Assembly: GCA_050248795.1 (NCBI GenBank)
Contig: JBFWRS010000016.1
Location: 1 to 64,000, forward strand
Direction of reading: 5' to 3'
DNA length: 64,000 nt
DNA from: CAZTDU01 sp050248795
GTDB taxonomy: Bacteria; Pseudomonadota; Gammaproteobacteria; Burkholderiales; SG8-39
In this document: piece after piece, positions 42,574 to 50,822 of the stretch
How positions within the stretch are numbered: the stretch's first letter is position 1
How the letters are laid out: every line of letters starts with the position of its first letter
The notes under the pieces: model-generated
Told to the model about the DNA's origin: nothing
Seen by the model: only the letters and a program-made list of their open reading frames with translations
Database searches by the model: none
Made by a program: the position numbers and the translations under genes

Positions 42574-43557
42574 ATGACCCGGAACCGATTCACGGCGCCA
42601 GTGCGCTGGTGTGCAATTCTCGTCGCGATGCTCGCTGCCGCGCCGGCGGCGGCGCAGAGCTATCCTTCGAAGCCGGTGAAACTGGTGGTCGGCTTCCCGC
42701 CCGGGGGGCCCACCGACATCATCAGCAGGCTCGTTGCCGGCGAGCTCGGCAAGAACCTGGGCGAGCAGGTGCTCATCGACAATCGTCCGGGTGCCGGCGG
42801 CAACATCGCCGCCGAGCACGTGGCACGGTCAGCGCCGGACGGTTACACGCTGCTGATGACGCATCCGGCGACGCACGCGATCGCGCCTGCGCTGTACGCG
42901 AACCTGAAGTTCGACGTCGTACGCGACTTCGCGCCGGTGCTGCAGCTGGTGACGGTGCCGAACATGATGGTGGTGAACCCGTCACTCCCGGTCAGCAACG
43001 TGCGTGAACTCATCGAGCTCGCGCGCAAGCGCCCCGGCGAGATCAACTTCGCCTCCGGGGGCAGCGGCACGACGGCGCACCTTTCCGGCGAGTTGTTCAA
43101 GACGCTCACCGGCGTCAACATGGTGCACGTCTCCTACCGCGGTGGTGCGCCAGCGGTCGCCGACCTGATCGCAGGGCAGGTGCAGGTGATGATAGACAAC
43201 ATGCAGTCGCTGCTGCAGCATGTGCGCGCCGGGCGACTCAAGGCGATCGCAGTGACGCCGAAGACGCGAGTTGCTGCCGTGCCGGAGCTGCCGACGATCG
43301 CCGAGTCCGGCGTGCCCGACTTCGAGGTGACGTCGTGGTTCGGCATCGTTGCGCCGGCGGGCACGCCGCAGCCGGTGATCGATCGGCTGCACGCCGAGGC
43401 GACAAAGGCGATCCAGAACCCGGCTGTCGCGGGCAAGCTGCAGGACCTGGGCGCGACGACGGTCAGTTCCAACCCGGCGGCTTTTTCCGCGTTCATCAAG
43501 GCGGAAATCGCGAAATGGGCGCCGGTGGTCAAGTCATCCGGAGCCCGGGTCGAGTGA
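42574..43557 (+). CDS. TctC/Bug-type tripartite tricarboxylate transporter binding protein
   Basis: A 327-residue periplasmic receptor. The ATG at 42574 has AAGGAG upstream. The signal peptide ends at about AAAPAAAQ (residue ~28). The mature part begins YPSKPVKLVVGFPPGGPTDI, with FASGGSGTTAHLSGELF and WFGIVAPAGTP, all typical of Bug proteins. These bind carboxylates or aromatic acids. No TctA/TctB membrane genes are nearby, so it is an orphan receptor as is common in Burkholderiales. Its position suggests the ligand is the substrate of the adjacent oxygenase. Confidence 0.9.
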   Translation: MTRNRFTAPVRWCAILVAMLAAAPAAAQSYPSKPVKLVVGFPPGGPTDIISRLVAGELGKNLGEQVLIDNRPGAGGNIAAEHVARSAPDGYTLLMTHPATHAIAPALYANLKFDVVRDFAPVLQLVTVPNMMVVNPSLPVSNVRELIELARKRPGEINFASGGSGTTAHLSGELFKTLTGVNMVHVSYRGGAPAVADLIAGQVQVMIDNMQSLLQHVRAGRLKAIAVTPKTRVAAVPELPTIAESGVPDFEVTSWFGIVAPAGTPQPVIDRLHAEATKAIQNPAVAGKLQDLGATTVSSNPAAFSAFIKAEIAKWAPVVKSSGARVE

Positions 43558-43602
43558 TGGGAGCGAGGGGAGTGAGGCGCCAACACCAGGGATGCCAGGC
43601 CA

Positions 43603-44895
43603 GTGCTCAGTACAGCTGACAACGAAGTCCTGACGCGCACCAGGCGAGGCACTCCCATGGGAGAGTACTTCCGCCGCTTCTGGCAACCGGTCGCCCTGAG
43701 TCGCGAACTCCCCGCGCCGGACTGCGCGCCTCGCCGGGTGCAGGTGATGGGGGAGAACCTGCTGCTGTTCCGGGACACGGACGGCCAGGTCGGCCTGATC
43801 GAGCCGCGCTGCCCGCACCGGGGTGCCGATCTCTTCTATGGCCGCAATGAAGCGTGCGGTATCCGCTGCGTCTATCACGGCTGGAAGTTCGACGTCACCG
43901 GGCGCTGCCTCGAGCGGCCCAACATGCCGGCGAAGGATCCGTATCGCGACCGGATCCGCATCAAGGCGTATCCGACCAGCGAATTCGGCGATCTCGTCTG
44001 GGCGTACATGGGCCCGGAGGGCGCGAGCGCGAAGGTGCCGCAGCTCGAGTTCGGCGTCGTGCCGGCGACGCACCGGTACGTGACGAAGAAGCTGCAGCGC
44101 TGCAACTGGGCGCAGGCGCTGGAAGGCGCGATCGACACTGCGCACACCTCGTTCCTGCACATGCCGGCACCGACAATCAGGCACGACGGCGAGCGGCTCC
44201 TGATCCCCGCCGATCAGAAGCGCCTCGGGTGGATCCGGGACGATACGTCTCCGCGCCTCACGGTGGTGGAGCACGCGGCCGGATTCGTGGTCGGCGGTGC
44301 CCGCAATGCCGGTGACAAGGAGATTTACTGGCGGGTCGCGCAGTTCCTTCTGCCCAGCCATAGTTCGACGCCTGCGGCATTCCCCGGCGAGAACTACTAC
44401 GGATACACGTGGGTGCCGATCACGGACGAAGCCTGCTGGATGTACACATACGTCTGGAATCCCGAGCAACCCATCTCCGCCGAGGACAGGCAGCGATTCG
44501 ACGCCGGGTACAACGTGATCTCGGCAGTCGACAGCGAGTTCGTGCCCTTGCGCAACAAGTCGAACGAATACATGCTGGATCGGGAGGAGCAGCGCAACGT
44601 TTCGTATACGGGCGTACGCGGTGTCGCGGAACAGGACACGATGATCCAGGAGAGCCTGGGGCCGATCGCCGATCGGACGCAGGAACACCTCACGGTTACG
44701 GATGCGGCAATCGTCCGCTTCCGCCAGATCATGCTGGCCGGAGCGAAATCGCTTGCCGAAGGAACGGAACCGTCCGCCCCGGGCCGTCCGCTGGACTACA
44801 GGACGCGTTCCGGAGGCTGGGTGGCCGACAGTTCGGTGCCCTTCGAGGAGGTCATGAATCAGCGCTTCGGCGATCCGGTCGGCCGCGTCGCCTGA
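43603..44895 (+). CDS. Rieske non-heme iron oxygenase, alpha subunit (phthalate-dioxygenase-like)
   Basis: A 430-residue oxygenase from GTG 43603. The Rieske [2Fe-2S] site is C70-P-H72 and C89-V-Y-H92 (CPHRGADLFY, CVYHGWKFD). The mononuclear iron site is EGAIDTAHTSFLH with bridging D178 and ligands H181 and H186. The single-subunit layout and early TRTRRGTPMGEYFRRFW resemble phthalate 4,5-dioxygenase and related O-demethylases or ring hydroxylases. No reductase gene lies in the window, so electrons must come from elsewhere. Its last 37 bp overlap the convergent MocR gene. Confidence 0.9.
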   Translation: MLSTADNEVLTRTRRGTPMGEYFRRFWQPVALSRELPAPDCAPRRVQVMGENLLLFRDTDGQVGLIEPRCPHRGADLFYGRNEACGIRCVYHGWKFDVTGRCLERPNMPAKDPYRDRIRIKAYPTSEFGDLVWAYMGPEGASAKVPQLEFGVVPATHRYVTKKLQRCNWAQALEGAIDTAHTSFLHMPAPTIRHDGERLLIPADQKRLGWIRDDTSPRLTVVEHAAGFVVGGARNAGDKEIYWRVAQFLLPSHSSTPAAFPGENYYGYTWVPITDEACWMYTYVWNPEQPISAEDRQRFDAGYNVISAVDSEFVPLRNKSNEYMLDREEQRNVSYTGVRGVAEQDTMIQESLGPIADRTQEHLTVTDAAIVRFRQIMLAGAKSLAEGTEPSAPGRPLDYRTRSGGWVADSSVPFEEVMNQRFGDPVGRVA

Positions 44896-46364
44896 GGCAC
44901 GCGCATTGCAGCCACGATGCGGCCGAGACGCTCGATGCCGCGGCGGATCTCCGCCTCGTCCAGCGCCGCGTAGCCGAGCAGCAGCCCGGCGCGCCTGGGC
45001 GGGACCAGGTAGCACGGCGCCACCGGGTAGACGCCGATGCCATCCTCGCGTGCATGCCGCAGGAGTTCTTCGAGACGCGCCAGGGGCAATTCGTTCAGCC
45101 ATACCAGCATGTGCAAGCCCGCCCCGGAGCCCGTCACTTCGACGCCGTCGCCGAACGCCGCGCGCAGCGCGGCAAGCAGTGCTGCGCGGCGCGACTCGTT
45201 GCGCGTGCGGGTCCTGCGCAGGTGGCGTTCGAAGTGCCCTTCGCCGATGAAGTCGGCCAGCACCTCCTGCAGCAGCGTCGGCGTATGGCGATCGGCGAGG
45301 AACTTCGCGGCGACGAACGCCGGCACCAGTTGCGCCGGCAGCACCAGGTAGCCGACACGCATGGACGGAAACATCGTCTTGGACAGCGTACCGACGTAGA
45401 TCACGCTGCCGTCGCGGTCCAGAGCTTGCACCGCCTCGATCGGCCGACCGGCGTAGCGGTACTCGCTGTCGTAGTCGTCTTCGATGACGTAGGTGCCATT
45501 GCGCTGCGCCCACGCGAGCAGTGCCAGGCGGCGCGACAGCGGCATCACCGCACCGGTGGGAAACTGGTGCGACGGCGTCACGTACGCCAGGCGCGCATGG
45601 CGCGCCCGCTTCGGGATGCGGTCGATGACCAGGCCCTCTCCATCCACCGGCGCTGGAACCAGCTTCGCGCCGCCTGCAAGCAGCACCTGCCGCGCGACCA
45701 GGTATTGCGGATCCTCGATGAGCACGCGATCGCCCGGGTCGAGCAGCACGCGCGAAATCAGGTCCAGCGCCTGTTGCGAGCCGTTGACGACGACGATCCG
45801 CTCCGGATTGCAGTTCACCGCGCGCACACGCTGCAGGTAGTCGGCGAGCGCCGCCCGCAGCGGCCTGTGTCCCTGCGGATGCGCGTAGTTCACCGAGGCG
45901 AGCGTCGGCCGTCGCAACCGGCGCATCAGCAGCTTGCGCCAGACGAAGAATGGAAAGTCCTGCACGCTCGGCAGCCCGTAGCGGAAGTCGAAGCGCGGCG
46001 CTGAATCCGCCTCGTGCACGGCGCCAAGCGCCTCGAGCGCATGCGCGCCGTAGCGCGACAGCCTCGCCGCCCGACTGGGCGTTGCGGGCTCTGCCGCGCC
46101 GGCGGCCCGGCGCGGCGGGACCTGGTCCGGCAGTTCCGACGCGACATAGGTGCCCGAGCCGGGCCGGCCGCGGATGTACCCCTCCGCAAGCAGCTGGTCG
46201 TAGGCGAGCAGCACCGTGTTGCGGGATACGCCGGCTTCCTCGGCGAGCAGGCGGGACGAGGGCAGACGCGCCCCCGCTGCGAGTTCGCCGGCAAGGATCG
46301 CCTGGCGCAGTCGCTGGTAGATCTGCGGGTAGAGAGGAGTGCCGGCCTCGAGTTTGACGAACAT
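44859..46364 (-). CDS. MocR/PdxR-type GntR-aminotransferase transcriptional regulator
   Basis: A 501-residue chimeric regulator. Residues ~1-75 form a GntR winged helix (LYPQIYQRLRQAILAGELAA, then AEEAGVSRNTVLLAYDQLLA). Residues ~120-490 form a fold-type I aminotransferase domain with NGSQQALDLISRVL, EDDYDSEYRY and the PLP lysine in GTLSKTMFPSMRVGYL. MocR proteins sense PLP or amino compounds and usually control a divergent gene. Here the divergent gene encodes a PNPOx-fold protein, so vitamin B6 or amine sensing is plausible. It is convergent with and overlaps the Rieske gene. Confidence 0.9.
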   Translation of the reverse strand: MFVKLEAGTPLYPQIYQRLRQAILAGELAAGARLPSSRLLAEEAGVSRNTVLLAYDQLLAEGYIRGRPGSGTYVASELPDQVPPRRAAGAAEPATPSRAARLSRYGAHALEALGAVHEADSAPRFDFRYGLPSVQDFPFFVWRKLLMRRLRRPTLASVNYAHPQGHRPLRAALADYLQRVRAVNCNPERIVVVNGSQQALDLISRVLLDPGDRVLIEDPQYLVARQVLLAGGAKLVPAPVDGEGLVIDRIPKRARHARLAYVTPSHQFPTGAVMPLSRRLALLAWAQRNGTYVIEDDYDSEYRYAGRPIEAVQALDRDGSVIYVGTLSKTMFPSMRVGYLVLPAQLVPAFVAAKFLADRHTPTLLQEVLADFIGEGHFERHLRRTRTRNESRRAALLAALRAAFGDGVEVTGSGAGLHMLVWLNELPLARLEELLRHAREDGIGVYPVAPCYLVPPRRAGLLLGYAALDEAEIRRGIERLGRIVAAMRVPQATRPTGSPKR

Positions 46365-46378
46365 GACGCTGGCGAGTG

Positions 46379-46389
46379 GTCCTATGGAC
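46379..46389. promoter_or_regulatory. palindrome GTCC-TAT-GGAC, putative MocR operator
   Basis: A perfect 11-bp palindrome, with the related half-site-like ATGGATCC and CATTGGA further right (46411-46435), lies in the 114-bp region between the MocR gene and the PNPOx-like gene. MocR regulators commonly bind repeated TGGWC-like half-sites beside their own gene. No footprint-like spacing can be proven by eye. Confidence 0.4.
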
Positions 46390-46478
46390 GACTATGAAAG
46401 CGGATCTTTCATGGATCCGCATTGGAACATACAGTCGCCGCCATCGACAAGCAGGCATGCAGACGAAAGGAGCGGTAC

Positions 46479-47171
46479 ATGAGCAAGGCAGGCAGGCAGA
46501 TCGCGGGAGAACTCCAGACCGAGCGCACGACGCTGCGGCGCAAGGCGTTCCGCGGGCACTACGATTTCGAAACCATCGCCGCGATCCTGGACGAGGCGTT
46601 CATCTGCCACGTCGGCTTCGTGGCCAAGGGGCAGCCCTATGTCATCCCCACCGGCTACGGCCGCCGCGACCGACACCTGTACTTCCACGGCCTCTCGGTC
46701 AACCACATGCTGGACAACCTGAAGCTGGGCATCCCAATCTGCTTCACGGCGACGCTGGTCGACGGCATGGTGTTCGCGCGCTCGGGCTTCAACCACTCGA
46801 TCAACTTCCGCTCGGTGGTGGTGCTGGGCAAGGCCGAACTCGTCGAAGGCGAGGAGCAGGTGGAAGGGCTCAAGATCATCATGGAGCACATGCTGCCGGG
46901 CCGCTGGAACGACACGCGTGCGCCGAACGCCATCGAGCTCAAGGCCACCAGCGTGCTGCGGCTGCCTATCACCGAGGCCTCCGCCAAGATCCGCGAAGGC
47001 GGTCCGATAGACGACGAGGAGGACTTCGCGCTGCCATACTGGGCGGGCGTGGTGCCCTTCGAGACAGTGGCCGGCCCGCCGATCACCGAGGGCCGGGTCC
47101 GCCCGGGCACGCCGGTACCGGAATATGCGCTCAACTATCGCCGGCCGAAGGTGCAGAGGACGCCGACGTGA
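46479..47171 (+). CDS. pyridoxamine 5'-phosphate oxidase family (flavin-binding split-barrel) protein
   Basis: A 230-residue protein from ATG 46479 with GAAAGGAG upstream. Segments ICHVGFVAKGQPYVIPTGYG (~residues 46-65), LYFHGLSVNHMLDNL (~residues 71-85) and FNHSINFRSVVVLGKAEL define the FMN-binding split barrel of PNPOx-like proteins related to nitroimidazole resistance (NimA) proteins. Activity is unknown; such proteins are flavin reductases or antibiotic-reducing enzymes. It is divergent from the MocR gene, a frequent pairing, and its stop overlaps the next gene by GTGA. Confidence 0.83.
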   Translation: MSKAGRQIAGELQTERTTLRRKAFRGHYDFETIAAILDEAFICHVGFVAKGQPYVIPTGYGRRDRHLYFHGLSVNHMLDNLKLGIPICFTATLVDGMVFARSGFNHSINFRSVVVLGKAELVEGEEQVEGLKIIMEHMLPGRWNDTRAPNAIELKATSVLRLPITEASAKIREGGPIDDEEDFALPYWAGVVPFETVAGPPITEGRVRPGTPVPEYALNYRRPKVQRTPT

Positions 47172-48133
47172 TCGGGCGTGTCGCGGCACTGCTTGCAGGC
47201 CTGGCGCTGGCGCTGCCCGCGGCGAACGCGCAGGCGCCGCGATTCCCGGAGCGGCCGGTGCGCATCGTCGTGCCGTTTCCCGCTCCTGGCGCCGCCGACT
47301 ACCTGGGCCGGCTGATTGCGCAGCGGCTTGCCGCGGCGACCGGACAGCAGGTGCTGGTGGAGAACCGGCCGGGTGCCGCTGCGGCCATCGGCGCGGACCA
47401 CGTCGCCAAGTCGGCGCCGGACGGCTACACCCTGCTTCTCGGCACGACAAGTTCCCACGCCATCGGGCCTGCGGTGGGGAAGCTGCCCTACGATCCGGTC
47501 AAGGACTTCGCGCCGATCACCATGGTGTCGTATTCCGCGTTCGCGCTCGTGGTGCACCCGTCGGTACCAGCGAACAACGTCGCCGAACTCGTCGCGCTGG
47601 CCAGATCGCGACCCGGGAAGCTGGACATGGCGTCCTTCGGCAACGGCAGCGCCGCGCATTTGTTCGGCGAGCTGTTCAAGGCGCGCGCGGGCGTGTTCAT
47701 GCTGCACGTGCCCTACAAGGGCAGCGCACCCGCGCTCCTGGACCTTATCGCCGGGCGCACCCACCTGATGTTCGACAACCTGCTGTCGGTACTGCCGCAC
47801 GTGAAGGCGGGCAAGCTGCGCGCACTCGGCGTGACGACGAACACGCGCGCCGCCGCCGCGCCGGAGCTGCCGCCGATTGCCGACACGCTGCCAGGCTACG
47901 AGGCGATCGGCTGGTTTGGCATGTTCGCTCCTGCACGCACACCGGCACCCATCGTGCATGAACTCAATGCGGCTGTCGTTCGCATCCTCAAGGACGCGGA
48001 GATGCGGAACCTGCTCGCGGCGCGGGGCATGACCGCCGTTGGCGACCGCGCAGACGAATTCGCGGCTACCATCGGCCGCGACCTCGCGAAGTGGACGCAA
48101 CTCGTCAAATCCGCGGGAATCCGCATCGAGTAA
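47168..48133 (+). CDS. TctC/Bug-type periplasmic binding protein
   Basis: A 321-residue receptor from GTG 47168 overlapping the previous TGA. The signal peptide is VIGRVAALLAGLALALPAAN. RIVVPFPAPGAADYLGRLIA and VENRPGAAAAIGADHVAKS are typical of Bug proteins, as are FGNGSAAHLFGELF and HVPYKGSAPALLDLIAGR. It is the second orphan Bug protein in the window. It is probably cotranscribed with the PNPOx-like gene under the MocR regulator. Its final 29 bp overlap the convergent HMG-CoA-lyase-like gene. Confidence 0.88.
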   Translation: MIGRVAALLAGLALALPAANAQAPRFPERPVRIVVPFPAPGAADYLGRLIAQRLAAATGQQVLVENRPGAAAAIGADHVAKSAPDGYTLLLGTTSSHAIGPAVGKLPYDPVKDFAPITMVSYSAFALVVHPSVPANNVAELVALARSRPGKLDMASFGNGSAAHLFGELFKARAGVFMLHVPYKGSAPALLDLIAGRTHLMFDNLLSVLPHVKAGKLRALGVTTNTRAAAAPELPPIADTLPGYEAIGWFGMFAPARTPAPIVHELNAAVVRILKDAEMRNLLAARGMTAVGDRADEFAATIGRDLAKWTQLVKSAGIRIE

Positions 48134-49019
48134 CGCGGCCGTACAGTTCCCGACCCAGCACCTCTTCGCAGTACCTGGCCGTGGCAATCAGCCCGTCCAG
48201 GTCGATGCCGGTGGCGACGCCCATGGATTCGAACAGGCTCACGAGGTCTTCGGTACAGACGTTGCCGGTGTGGCCGCCGCCGTACTGCACCTTCGCCGGG
48301 TGGCCGCCGACGCCGCCGAAGCTGGAATCGAAATGGCGCACGCCTGCCTCGAGCGCGGCGACGTAGTTCGCGAGGCCGGTGCCGCGCGTGTCGTGAAAGT
48401 GCGCGATCGGCACCAGTCCAGGCAGCTCGCGCGCGAGCCGCGCGAACATCGACTTCACCGATAGCGGCGTCGCCACGCCGGTGGTGTCGCCGATCGCGAC
48501 GTGCGCCACGCCCAACGACACGAAGCGCGCGACGTCCGCGGCCACCACGCCCGGATCGACCCTGCCTTCGAAGGGGCAGCCAAAGGCCACCGACACCACG
48601 CCCACCAGCCGGAATCCGCCCCCGGCCGCCTCGACCATGGCTGCGACGTTCTGCCATTGCTCGTCGCGCGTGCGGCGCAGGTTCTTCTGCGTGTGCGCCT
48701 CGCTGGCGGATACCAGCAGGCTCAGTTCGTTGACGCCGTAGCCGGCGGCGCGGTCCGCGAGCGCGCGCTCGACGGCGCGCGGGTTGGCGCAGGTCGCCTT
48801 GTAGTGCACGCCGTCGCGCCGCGGCAGCTGCGCCAGCAGCTCGCTTGCGTCGGCGAACTGCGGCACCACCCTGGGATTCGAGTATGACGTCGCCTCGATG
48901 CGCGGGAAGCCCAGCGCCGCGAAGCGTTCGATCAGCGCGCGCTTGGTCGCCGTGGGCACGAAGCCGGGCTCGTGCTGCAGCCCGTCGCGTGCGAAACACT
49001 CGCACAGTATGACGTCCAT
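48105..49019 (-). CDS. HMG-CoA lyase-like aldolase (DRE-TIM family) with replaced catalytic Cys
   Basis: A 304-residue protein from the ATG at 49019. The first-strand catalytic pair is R11-D12 (CFARDGLQHEPGFV) and the metal-binding His-x-His is in PIAHFHDTRGTG (~residues 203-214). In HMG-CoA lyases the G-x-G-G-C-P loop supplies a catalytic cysteine, but here it reads GVGGHPAKVQYGGGHTGN, with His in place of Cys. It therefore belongs to a divergent branch and may cleave another 3-hydroxy-3-carboxyacyl-CoA or related acid. It faces the intradiol dioxygenase pair across a 40-bp region with a perfect palindrome, suggesting shared regulation. Confidence 0.8.
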   Translation of the reverse strand: MDVILCECFARDGLQHEPGFVPTATKRALIERFAALGFPRIEATSYSNPRVVPQFADASELLAQLPRRDGVHYKATCANPRAVERALADRAAGYGVNELSLLVSASEAHTQKNLRRTRDEQWQNVAAMVEAAGGGFRLVGVVSVAFGCPFEGRVDPGVVAADVARFVSLGVAHVAIGDTTGVATPLSVKSMFARLARELPGLVPIAHFHDTRGTGLANYVAALEAGVRHFDSSFGGVGGHPAKVQYGGGHTGNVCTEDLVSLFESMGVATGIDLDGLIATARYCEEVLGRELYGRVTRCGFPRI

Positions 49020-49022
49020 ATC

Positions 49023-49037
49023 GTTGACATTGTCAAC
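49023..49037. promoter_or_regulatory. perfect 15-bp palindrome between divergent catabolic genes
   Basis: GTTGACA-T-TGTCAAC sits in the middle of the 40-bp gap between the lyase-like gene and the intradiol dioxygenase gene. Its left arm holds a perfect -35 hexamer TTGACA (49024-49029), followed 17 bp later by a weak -10, TAGCGT (49047-49052). A half-site TGTCAA recurs at 49052-49057. A dimeric repressor bound here would block transcription to the right. The MarR regulator encoded at 50367 is the nearest candidate. Confidence 0.6.
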
Positions 49038-49059
49038 ATTCGACGCTAGCGTGTCAATC

Positions 49060-49758
49060 ATGCGCACGCTGATCGAACCGCTGGACCCGCGCACGCTGGC
49101 CGCGACCGAGATCGACGGCTATCCGCAGACCTTCCTGCGCTGGCCGGCGCAGCCGCTCGTGCGCCGGCCGCAGACGCGATCGGAACTCACCGGGCCGCAG
49201 GAGATCCTGCGCCGGCTGGCGCCGGTGCGTGCCGACCTCGCGGGCGAAGGCGCGAAGCGCGCCATCGGCCAGCTGATGCACCTGAAAGTGCGCGTGCTGG
49301 ACGAGGACGGCGCGCCGGTGCCGGACGCGGTGGTGGAACTGTGGCACTGCAACGCCGCAGGCAAGTACATCCACGAGAACGACACCAGCGACGCGCCCGC
49401 CGACCCGAATTTCTACGGTGCCGCGCGCGGCGTCACCGACGACGCAGGTGCGTTTGCGCTGCGCTCGGTCAAGCCGGCAGCCTACCCGGTGCCGGATTCC
49501 GGCAAGTGGTGGCGGCCGCCGCACATCCATTTTTCGGTATGGGGCAGGGTCTGGCTGTCGCGGCTGGTGACGCAGATGTACTTTCCCGGCGAGCCGCTGA
49601 ACGAGCAGGACCGCATCCTGATGGCGGTGCCTGACGCGCAGGCGCGGGAGCGCTGCATCGCGCGCGTGCTGCCGCCCGCGCAGGCGCCCGCCAACGCGCT
49701 CGCCTACGAATTCGACCTGGTGGTGCGAGGCCGCAGCGCCGCGCCGCAGATGCCGTGA
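49060..49758 (+). CDS. pcaH: intradiol ring-cleavage dioxygenase, protocatechuate 3,4-dioxygenase beta-like
   Basis: A 232-residue protein. WHCNAAGKYIHENDTSDAP (~residues 97-115) and DPNFYG, then AAYPVPDSGKWWRPPHIHFS (~residues 144-163), contain the expected Fe(III) ligands: two Tyr (AGKY, AYP) and two His (PHIHF). PcaH enzymes open protocatechuate between its hydroxyls to 3-carboxy-cis,cis-muconate. The ATG lies only a few bases after the predicted transcription start, so the mRNA may be leaderless. The stop overlaps the alpha-subunit gene by GTGA. Other substrates such as gallate or hydroxyquinol cannot be excluded. Confidence 0.87.
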   Translation: MRTLIEPLDPRTLAATEIDGYPQTFLRWPAQPLVRRPQTRSELTGPQEILRRLAPVRADLAGEGAKRAIGQLMHLKVRVLDEDGAPVPDAVVELWHCNAAGKYIHENDTSDAPADPNFYGAARGVTDDAGAFALRSVKPAAYPVPDSGKWWRPPHIHFSVWGRVWLSRLVTQMYFPGEPLNEQDRILMAVPDAQARERCIARVLPPAQAPANALAYEFDLVVRGRSAAPQMP

Positions 49759-50306
49759 CGCGCCGCATCCCCACCGCGGAGATGACCGTCGGGCCGTTCT
49801 TCCCGCGCGAGTTCGGCCAGGGCGCAAATGACCTGACGAAGCTTGGGCGCCGTTCGCCGAACGGCGGACGGAAAATCACCATCGGCGGCCGCGTCACGCA
49901 GGCCGACGGCAATCCGGTGGACAATCTTGTGCTCGAGCTGTGGCAGGCCGACTGGCAGGGCATTTACCGCGATCCGGCGGATCCGCGGCTGCCCGAAGCC
50001 GACCCGGATTTCCTCGGCTGGGGGCGAGCCGCCACCGACAGGAATGGCGAGTACCTGTTTCGCACGCTGATGCCGGGCGCGCGCGACGGCCGCGCGCCGC
50101 ACGTGAACCTGCTGCTGCTGTTCTCCGGATTGATGCGGCAGTTGCAGACCGTGATGTTCTTCGACGCAGCGCCGGCCGACCCGGTCTACGCCGCGGTGCC
50201 TGCCGAGCGCCGGGCCTTGCTGGTGGCGCAACGCGAGTCCGCCGATCGCTACCGCTTCGACATCCGGCTGCGCGGCGGGAACGAAACCCCGTTCTTCGAT
50301 GACTGA
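49755..50306 (+). CDS. pcaG: protocatechuate 3,4-dioxygenase alpha subunit-like
   Basis: A 183-residue protein starting at GTG 49755. It opens IPTAEMTVGPFFPREFGQG and contains LELWQADWQGIYRDPADPR and FLGWGRAATDRNGEYLFRT, then APHVNLLLLFSGLMRQLQT. It has the intradiol fold but lacks the paired Tyr/His iron ligands, as expected for the non-catalytic alpha subunit. It forms an alpha-beta protomer with PcaH. It ends 60 bp before the MarR gene. Confidence 0.85.
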   Translation: MTRRIPTAEMTVGPFFPREFGQGANDLTKLGRRSPNGGRKITIGGRVTQADGNPVDNLVLELWQADWQGIYRDPADPRLPEADPDFLGWGRAATDRNGEYLFRTLMPGARDGRAPHVNLLLLFSGLMRQLQTVMFFDAAPADPVYAAVPAERRALLVAQRESADRYRFDIRLRGGNETPFFDD

Positions 50307-50366
50307 GCGCTGCACGGAGCAAAGGGGCTCCGCCCCCTTGCGACCCCCGACTCCGGCTGCTCGCCC

Positions 50367-50822
50367 ATGAGGACGATCCGCGAGCTGTTGTCTTACCGGC
50401 TGCACGTGGTGGCGAACCTGCTGTCGCGCGGAGCGGAACTGCGCTACCGGCGCGAGCACGGCGTCAGCCTGTGGGAATGGCGCACCGTGGCGCTGCTCGG
50501 TGCGCAGGCGCCGCAATCGCTGAACGACCTGGCGCGCGAGGCAGGCGTCGACAAGGGCCAGATGAGCCGCGTGGTGTCCGGGCTCGCCTCGCGCGGCCTG
50601 GTATCGCGCGAGGCGGATGCCCGCGACGCGCGCGCAGTGCGGCTCGCGCTCACTGCGGCGGGCAGGAAGCTGTACCGCAATCTGATGCGCAGCGCGATCG
50701 AGCGCGATGCCGCGCTTCTCGGCCGCCTGAGCGCGCAGGAGCGCAAAGTGCTCGACGCGGCGCTCGCCAGGCTCGCCGGCCAGGCGCGCGAGTTCATCGC
50801 AGTGGAGAAGTCGGCGGCATGA
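50367..50822 (+). CDS. MarR-family transcriptional regulator
   Basis: A 151-residue winged-helix protein. SLWEWRTVALLGAQAPQSLN leads into the HTH: DLAREAGVDKGQMSRVVSGL (~residues 53-72). The wing is VSREADARDARAVRLALTAAG (~residues 78-98), with the classical D-x-R-D-x-R pattern. MarR dimers typically repress aromatic-degradation genes and release DNA on binding aromatic or aryl-CoA ligands. It lies inside the catabolic cluster, coupled to the next gene by an ATGA overlap, and is a likely partner of the palindrome at 49023. Confidence 0.92.
   Translation: MRTIRELLSYRLHVVANLLSRGAELRYRREHGVSLWEWRTVALLGAQAPQSLNDLAREAGVDKGQMSRVVSGLASRGLVSREADARDARAVRLALTAAGRKLYRNLMRSAIERDAALLGRLSAQERKVLDAALARLAGQAREFIAVEKSAA

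Noticed and set aside
43534..46458. 974-codon minus-strand frame across the Rieske and MocR genes
   Set aside because: It is a shadow frame: its translation has no family resemblance, while both real genes have intact catalytic motifs in other frames.
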